From: Trachythela sp. YZ-2020 | Taxonomy: Eukaryota > Cnidaria > Anthozoa > Malacalcyonacea > Clavulariidae | Length of the DNA stretch: 64,000 nucleotides | Assembly: GCA_016169945.1 (NCBI GenBank) | Contig: JADLSH010000113.1 | Location: forward strand, 2,251,001 to 2,315,000 | Direction: 5' to 3' | Shown here: piece by piece, positions 49,601-59,300 of the stretch | Numbering within the stretch: position 1 is the first letter of the stretch | Layout of the letters: every line of letters begins with the position of its first letter | Program-made: the position numbers and the translations under genes | The notes under the pieces: model-generated | The model's database searches: none | The model's input: the letters and a program-made list of their open reading frames with translations, nothing else | Told to the model about the DNA's origin: nothing

Positions 49601-52600
49601 CAACCTAATTGGTTGACTAACAAAGTGCTCCATTAATTAACTAATTAACTTAATTAATTAATTAACTAATCAATTACCTTTTGTATTTTTGTCTGCGCCA
49701 GAACTATTTGTGGTTCCCAGAAAGATTTCCAGAAATTTCGAGTGATTTAGAATAAACTGATAGAGATCAGTAAGCGGCCGTAATAATTTACTGGAACAAC
49801 TTTCGTAGATTGTTTTTATGAGAACGCCGATGACATGTAATGTTTTTGAACACGTAAAACAAAACCTAAAAAATATTTTTAAAGATTATATAGTTGAACT
49901 TCACATACGGAGTTCGAAGTGCAGAGAAAAGTGTCCGTATTAGAGAGGTGTACGTATTAGAGAGATGTTTGTATTGTAGAGGTATCCATATCAGAGAGAT
50001 GTCCGTATTTGAAAGATGCTCGTATTAGAGAAATGTTCGCATTAGAGGTATCAGTCCATTAGGGAGGCGTCCTTATTAGAGAGGTGTCCTTATCAGAAAG
50101 GTGTCCGTATTGGAGACGTGTCCCTATTTCCATATTAGAGAGGTGTGCGTATTAGGGAGATGTTTGTATTGTAGAGGTTTCCATATCAGAGATGTCCGTA
50201 TTTGAGAAATGTAGAGGTATTAGAGAGGTGTCCGTATTAGAAAGGTGTCTGTATTAGAGAGGTCTTCGTATTAGAGATGTCCGTATTAGAGGCTTGTCCG
50301 TATTAGAGAGATGTCCTCCCTAGATTGAGGTGTCCGTATTGCACTAACCACTAACTAAACCATACCTTAACTTGTGAACTGGATACCACCTGTTAAGGCT
50401 TTCCGTCCACCTCAGAGTGGTAAACACAATAAACTAAAACTTTAATAGCAGGCTTAACTCAGCGGTAAGGAGCAGCGTGCTGGGCAACTGCATTTTCCAC
50501 TTGTGCCTCTGGAAATATTAGTATATTACCTCAAAGCAGATTTCACAAATGTATTTGTTACGTTCACAAAATCTTCAACAGAAAATGTCTCAATCTTCTT
50601 AAACCTCAGCGATTTCTAAAACAGACAAGCAGCTCAGAATGACCGGTGATGCAAGAAACATAATTAGTTTAGCGATGCTAATACAAACAATAATATCACA
50701 TAATGACAAATTAAATACTAAACCTTTCCATGAGTGTCCAAATAATGTAGTATCTTCAGTCTCAAGGGATCTGGTCCTAAGAACAGAAAACCAGACGCTC
50801 CGAAGATCAGTATTATTCGAGTTGAAAGTTAGTGGGTTTTTTGTGGATGGAAATGTGGACTGAGAAGTATGATATACATATTCAAGACCGGGACCAGTTG
50901 CGAACAATGCAACTATAGGTCCTGTGGCAAGAATAGGGAGCTTTAGCAATGACTACGAGTACGACTACGAATACGAGATTCGTCATTTTCGCGCCAAACG
51001 CCGTGTTGTTTGTATACGCCATCTCGGAAAAGTCGTAGTCGTCGGGCTTTTGACTACGAGATTTTTGATAAATCCCATACTCAAAAGCCCGACGACTACG
51101 ACTTTTGCGAGATGGCGTATGCAAACAACACGCGAAAATAACGAATCTCGTACTCGTAGTCACTGCTAAAGCTCCCTAATGAATCATGTGACCCTGCAAT
51201 TCCGATGCAGTGCAATGACCACTGAACTACAGATTCCAGTTGCAAAGAGCTAATCGCTTGTTCATGTATATACTAGGGTGATTAGAGTGTGTGGTATAAG
51301 GGTCAATTATTGGGAACCTTTGGGCAACTCGCTCGACAGAACATGAAGTAATTGGTTGGGTGGATGGTAGCCTGCAAGGCAGGCGCTCGCGGGCTGACTT
51401 GTTAGGGTGGGAATGGAAATTTGGAGCGAAAAATATGTATGTCTGATGTATGTTGTATTACTCTTTATTTAAAAAGATCACGATTTCTGATAGGCTAACA
51501 GCCATAGGTGAAATCGTCATATCAATGGCTGCCAAATATAGAGTTGTAACCAGTGAACTCCATAAATTTTTAGTAACCAAATTGAGTTCACTGGTTGTAA
51601 CATATCACACAATATGACGTCATACGTGTGATATAAAAAGGTAATAACGCACGTTTGACGTCATGAAAAACACGAACATAAACACGAATATGTTTTGTAT
51701 GATGAACCAGATTAAATTAAGACACTAAAATTTGATCGATTATTGTTAGAAGGGACAAGACAGGCGAATTTAATTGCTAATTTGTCAAAATTTAGGTGTG
51801 GTTTAGGGCAGGCCACTAGGCACTACCGACTGTGGATAAGGCATAAGTGGAACATCGCGCTCAGTGCGAATCTGGTCCTAAAGAGAGCGACTCAATATTT
51901 TGTTTCAATTACAACAGTCTTGTTGAAGTCAGTTTATTCATTATTCATTAACAGTTTGAATTTGTTTTGGTTTGTGGAAAACACCGCTTTTATTTATAAT
52001 TGCAAAGTTCTGGGTCCGAAAGCCAGGATTTTCATCACTGCTATTAATATCATATTATTAGCATTAGGCAGGCCAACGAGGATGAGAGTTGATGCGAGTT
52101 GACAAGCGAGAGTTTGCATGAGAAACGTTCAACTCTCATGCCCCGGTCAAACGAGAACAAGAGTTGCACGAGAGTTGACTGGATATTACCACGCGTACCG
52201 GTCAAACGAGGGAAAACTCTCATCAACTCTCATCAAAATTTGAATCACCTCAAAGTTGATGAGAATGCATGAGAGTTGATGTGAGTTGGAGGTCAAACAC
52301 TGGCGAGAATTGCGACTCTCGTTGACTCTCGTCAACTCTTATCCTCGTTTGACCGGGGCTTTACGATATTAAAAGCTTTGCCAACTAAATAATGTTTCCA
52401 CAAAACTAGTATCATAAAGTACCGACAAGTTACTAAAACAATCCACCGAGATATTATTGACAAATTGAAATTTTTAAAATATATTCAGCATATATGATTA
52501 GCAAAGTTTAACATATAAAAGATTAGTATTTACAATTGATGAGCAGTTATATCGCTTCATGCATTTCTGAAGGTTCTTTCCTAGTATAAGGATATAATGC

Positions 52601-55600
52601 TACAATTTTAGACTCTGGGTCCAGTTCAAAAGTCGAACTTTTGGTGCGTTGAACATAATGCAAATAAGCTCAAACAATGAGTTTAGATCATTTACATTAG
52701 GTTCGGGACATTGTAAGTGCAACGTTTCAATTTATCCAGCATAAGCGTATATACATTGTAAATCCTTTATTAACATCACCCGGATGGCTTATTTACTCTA
52801 GGCATGTTTGTCCCTTTGATGGGGAGGGCGCTCATTGGAGAAAAGGGGAAAGAAAGGGGGGGGGGGGCTTATAGGTGGGTTTCACTAAGCATTATCATGC
52901 AGCAAATGGTGGTCAACCTGCAGTTATCAAAGTGAGAAAATAATGATAATTATTTTCATTATACATAGTAGTCTTGTATTTGAAGGCAAATATATAGAAT
53001 TGAGAGATGTAGTTTAATTTTCTTGCTCCTATAAGTGTCAACATTTCTGAAGTTTAACACCATCTGCTGCCCAGTAACACGTGGTGAATCCCACCAATTA
53101 ATTGAAATCAAATGCAGTATGGTATACCCAGGTTCATTATTCTGTGGAATACAGTATCAGATGTACAGTAATATGATGCAACGTTTAAAATCCGAAAATC
53201 GTGACAGAACTGGTTAATTCCAGTCGAGGAAAATCAGGTCAAGTCCTCTTTTGAGGTGTTGACATGACACCTCACTCTCAAAATCATTACTTAAACCGAA
53301 GTGAATCAATTTTAAATCAAGTAGGCAAAGGGGGAGGGGGAGGGGGTGAGGAGCATAAAAGCGAATATTTACCATACCATTCAAATGATTTCACAAATAG
53401 AGATGCATCGTTTCTATATACAATACATAATTACCATGTAACAGCAGTAGCCCCATATCTCTTTTCATGCATTTCAGGAAGTTCATTCCAACTATGATGA
53501 TCAAATTTAAAACTTTCTACTGAATTGAGCCTGTTACCTCCCTCATCCAGACCTCCCATGACAATCACAGTGTCTCTGACAACTGCAGCCACACATCCTC
53601 GCCTCTTATACTTCATGTCTGGTAACATGTGACTCTTCTGGGTCTTGATGTTGTATATTACAACTGTGTTCAATGGTTTATGGTTACCGTCAGCACCCCC
53701 CATGATGATGACATTGTCATCACCCCACTTGACTGTGGCCATTTCACAGACGGGATAAGGGAGGGGTGCTAACTCCTGCCATTCATTCTTAGTGATGTCA
53801 TACATAACAACACTTCGGAGAGCTAAATTTTCCGTGAAAATTTCTCTCCCTCCAAAAATCACGATCTTATCACCAAAGATTGCAACACCATGATCTCTTC
53901 TTCTCTGTGGCATGGTAGCCAACACTTCAGTGGTATAAGGTGAAAGAGAAACCTCAGTAATACTATCAGAATATGCACCTTTATCTTGGTAAAAACCTCC
54001 AATCACTATCAACCGTCCATTATAAATGATACTGGAGTGTCCAAACAACCGTCCAGGTAACTCAGCAGTAAGGTTTTCCCATGTTGTGGACTGGTCAGCT
54101 TGAACAGCATTCATTGATAATTTTTCCATGGACTTGGTTGTACTAAAGCGTTACTATAACCTCCCATAACAATCACCTGATTGTTGTAAACAACTGAAGA
54201 TGCTCTACTGCGACATTCTCTCATTGGCTGCAGTGGTGTCCATTTTCCGGTGGATAAACTGAACATTTCTACAGAATCTAATAAGTTGCTTAAATTCGAA
54301 CCTCCCACAACAATAACCTTCGGCTCTCTGTCCACTTCATCAGCTTCTGCAATCCCTTTCTTCTTTTCTTCTTGTTCAGCCTGAACTTCATGCAATGTTG
54401 GTTGTGTCATCTTCTCCAGTTGCTTTGTAATTTCGTTCAAACTCTTCTTCATTTCCATGTTGATTTGTGCAAATGATGCCTAAAATACACCGACAGTTTT
54501 AAAAAAATTTGCCAAGCACGCCGTGCCTTCGTGCCCAATTAATTACCCGTGCCCAATCTCCAATAGATATATGCAATCGCGGCCGCACACACATGTTATT
54601 CAAATTTCTTCGAGGCCTTGTTTGGCACGAAATCTGTTGCGGTTCTTTGTGGTTTGAAGTGAGGTGTTGGATAATTATAGTGGTTTGATGTATGATGAAT
54701 GGTTTATTGTTTGATAAATGGTATATTGTTTGATTCGTGGTGTGAATATGAAGACAACATAATGAAATATAGAGACAACATAATGAAAATATAGAACAGT
54801 AGCATATTGAAAATATAGAACAGTAACATACTGAAAATATAAAACAGTAACATGATGATATTATGGATATTAACTGTGATAAAATGAATTTGTGTGTTGT
54901 TTGTGTAGGCAAAACCCGGGTGCAATCATGTGTGGAATGATGCCAAGGTCTGGGTGAATGCCAATGTGTTTTTGCCACCCAGACCAAGTCCCATATCGTT
55001 TTCTGTTAAAAACTTGGTTATGTTATCATCAGGTTCCGAGCATAACCGGGACAGCACGTTTCTAACCCGCTAGCAGGTCTTGGAACAACGTGCTTGCATA
55101 TACATATTGATTTTGGTGGTTTATGAATAAACCATGCCGCGCAAAATATGCGTTGATATTTCGTGCGCAAAAAAATGTGGAATTGTGTGTGAGAATGGTT
55201 TTTATGTGGTACTGGTGATGGGGGTGGTTTATATAAACTATGTGAAATGTTATAAGTGAGACATTTGATAATAAATACGGTGAAAAATGAAGTTTACTTA
55301 CGAGAAGGATTGAGTAGATGTTTTCGTTGCGTAGACGCGAGCGGAAAGAATTTATCAGCGGGGGGTTGAGACGGAAGGAAAATTTGAGGCCTGTCGGTGA
55401 ATCTGATTAATGATGCATGTGGGTTGTTGTGACAATGGTTGTGACAGATGGTGTGACATATGTGTGACCTGTGATCGTGACAGTGGGACATAGGGTTCCC
55501 GTCTCAGAAGTGTTGTAATATCACTATAAAAATATAAAATTATTAAGCTTACTCTATCGGTGGGTATGATGCAGCGTCGAAAATGACTTTGTTTAGAAGT

Positions 55601-56362
55601 TACATGAAGTACAAATATTCGGAGCAATAAGCTTGGAACGCGGGCGCAGCCTAAGGGAGTGACGTCATAGCAGAATGACATTGGCGGGGAAGGAAAGAAA
55701 ATATTACTTTTCTTCTTCGTCACTCCCTTATGGCTGCGCCCGCGTTCCAAGCTTATTGCTCCGAATATTTGTACTTCATGTAACTTCGAAACAAAGTCAT
55801 TTTCGACGCTGCATCATACCACCGATAGAGTAAGCTTAATAATTTTATATTTTTATAGTGATATTACAACACTTCTGAGACGGGAACCCTATGAGTGGGA
55901 TCGAGATGTGGACGATGATGAAAATTGTTGTACGAAGTGGGTTGACAATGTAGTACATAACGAGTGAATTGTGGTCTGTGTGGTGAATGTGGATAATGAT
56001 GTATGTGGTTTGTGACAGATGGCGTGACGCATGTGTGACATGATGGTCGGGACTTTGTTCTGGCTTCTCGTTCTTTGGGAGAGTTGTGAATAGCGGGTTT
56101 GGGTATATTTTGGATGGCAAGAACGGTGTTTTAGGATGCCGATTGGGGGATGTGTTGTAAGATGGACCAGGTGGGTTTCCGATCGGCGTTCGGGGAGGGT
56201 GGATCCGTATAGGGGCTGCCCAGTGAGCGTTCAACGACAAAATTTGTACACCAAGTATGCGTGTAATATAAGTTGTATCTGTGATTATTTACATGAACTA
56301 TTTATATTGACATGGTGGAGATTATGTTATGTACAGGATTATTATGTATGTACAGTGCAGAC

Positions 56363-56395
<33 letters not shown>

Positions 56396-59300
56396 AGGAA
56401 AATGTTGTGAGAGGTGCAGATCATACATTGGAATCAAAATTTCCAGTATGAAGTGTTTTATCTGATTTGATCCAGGCTGAAATAGATTGTGATGGGCCAT
56501 TAATTGCTGCGGAGCGAGCGAGCCTCTCGGATTTTTGCCTTCATTTCTCGTAATGCGTTCTCGTGTGAACCAGTAGATTGTCAGAATATAAACCAAGCCA
56601 AAAAATCAATCGTTACAGTCTTGTTTCAAAGATCAAACGATGATTTTGAATTAAATTCCTACATTGTTATTCAAGTAGCAGTTCTGCATCAATAATCATT
56701 GCCACGTCAGTCTATAACCTCTCTTGATTTGTACGTTTGTAACTTTGAGATACTGAAGTCAATTCAATGTTAGCCTGCGTGGCCGGCCCTCGTTGGAGGG
56801 GAAAAGAAGAACAGCGAATGAGGGCCTGCAAGAAAACCCAGCTTTCATGACTAAACGCCCTAATAAAGGCTCATTAAAATTGACCAATACAAATGCAGCT
56901 GGACTATAGGGGAAACCCCAACCCGAAGGAAATGTATTCGCTTCTGCATAAACATGTCAATCAAGACGAAGAAATGTAATAATATATTCCTGTGTGCGTA
57001 AACATGTCAATTAATTCTTGGACCTTGGTGTTGACCAATCAAATTCTACGGCGTTTAGTCATGAAAGCTGGGTTTTCTTGCAGGCCCTCTTTCCCTGTTC
57101 TTCTTTTCCGCTCCAACGAGGGCCGGCCACGCAGGCTAATTCAATGTAAATCCAGCAATTATTTAATTACTTAAGTTAATCTTACCAGTATATTGTAAAT
57201 TGCCGTCGATTTGAGCGACCGAATGAGTCTTTTACTCTTTTGAGCAAACAGTCCGAGCCGAAGCGATCTTTGATAGACAGTGTCTGTTTACTTTCAGTTT
57301 GAGTTGAATACAGTTTGAATTCCTGAATATCAAATTTCATTCAAATTGCGACATTGTACAATAAGCGCAAGCCAGCCCGCAAAAGCCCGCAACCTGATAA
57401 TCAGTCTACTGAATATAATTTGGGCTGCATAAACGTCATGTTTCGATAAGCTATAGAATAATAAAAGCCCCCGCAGTATTCCCTACCTTGCAGGCACTCT
57501 AGTATTTCTTTTATAATATAACTCAAAGACAAAAGATTTTATTCGGCTCGTGTAGTCACGCGAGAATATGACGTCATCCTATATAACCAGCCATTTGGAT
57601 GGCATATCCACATATCATGGATTTCATCAAAGTGCGGTTTTCGTTAATATCTTGGTCCTCTCTTCTTCCCTCGACTGCTTGGAAAACCTCGTTATCGGAA
57701 AACACTGAGAGACTTAAACCGAGTCTAGTTTATATCTTGTGAAATACTATAAAGAGTTATAAGACAAGCCATGTCGCGATCAACCTGACAACCTCTCGTT
57801 CCCAGGTATATCGATAAGTTGGCCGACGTATTGACGTCAGGCGCCTAGGCTAATGTCGACCCATCTTGGATTTCATTTCACTTTTTCTATGAATTTATCC
57901 AATGGAAATGGTGGAATTTGCCACCATAGATCTATGTTTAACTTTGCCAACCAAAAAGCCGGCAGCCACAAACTTTAGAGTTGTGACGTCACTTGTACAA
58001 GCGGAAAAGTCAATTTCACGCAGAAAATATAGCAACGTACGATCATAGTCCCTATAATACAGTGTCTGGAAACGCGGCAAACTTGAAAGTTAATAGCCAT
58101 GTTCGTGGGTTGATGTTGAGGGTGTACTGAGAGTGCACGTTTTCTTTGTTTTACAAATGTTAATATTCAGCTGCACGGATTTTATTGGCTGCTTCCTTCA
58201 TTATGCTAAGAGAACAATGTGTTTACTGAGCGTGAAGGTGCACAAACATGAACAAAAACATAGAACAAAAGCTTTAGATGCGTTTCCAGACACTGTTATA
58301 GGGACTATGGTACGATTTATTATATTTTGTGCTTTGTGGGCTATAGTTCTCGAACATATTTAAGCTGGGAAAACGCTTTTTGTTCTGTGGTTCGTCAATT
58401 TCGTTGTCGAGACTTCAGACAGACTTGTATAGTTGTATTATCAAACATTTTTCGATTATAGCGCGTGTTCAAATTGTTTTGTTTAAAGGCGCGAGGCGGG
58501 AAATTTTCCATGTTTCTATACGATTTATATAGCAACACACTTCTCGACCAATCAACGCTCGCGTACTACAAATATTATATCATAATATTTTCTGGTATGT
58601 CGAGCGAAATAACCAAAATTCTGAATAATTTATTCGAGTTGACCCTTAATTGTTGACCCTATTAATAAAATCTAACTCGTTTTACCATATTTCCTACCTT
58701 TTTCATTCTTCATTATTCCAGTTAATTTTTGCATACAGGCAAAGACAAAAATAGTTGTGTATTTCTTTTGAACTTTATCTTTAGTCGACAGCTTTAGAAT
58801 GTATTCTAATATACGCTCGACTGCATCGAGCTGATGCCTATGGAAAAATGAAGTGTTATACTCTGTTCTCCCCCCCGGCGTATATATATATTTCAGATGC
58901 TTTTCAGGGGGCCTTTGGAGAAAAGCTCAATAGAAGTGGCTTATTGACTTTATCGCAACACAGCCAGTATGGAACGTAGTAAATTAACGCGGAATTCCAA
59001 GGCTATTGGTCAATCTAAGCAGTGCACAAGTGTTTCTTTGTTGTCAATGGGAAAGGGTGAGCTTAATTAGAGGGAGGATTATTTGAGAGAGCGTCAGAGC
59101 GGCTTAATAGAGATTTACAGTAAACATGAAAATTCCCTAAATCAGACGGACATTCGACCAAGTCTATTAAATATTGTGCTTTCTGTACAACAAGAATGGA
59201 TAATTGAACAACAGGGGCTGGTTGTACGAAGATCGGATAACGCTATCCACAGGATAGTGATTTTTTCAAGCTTTTCAAAATTTCCCTTTTTAATTGCTCT

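Noticed and set aside
55290..55380. Open segment with a possible donor and acceptor on the minus strand (LKFSFRLNPPLINSF)
   Set aside because: No similarity to URB1 or to Kelch family exons and a weak acceptor; too little to call an exon.
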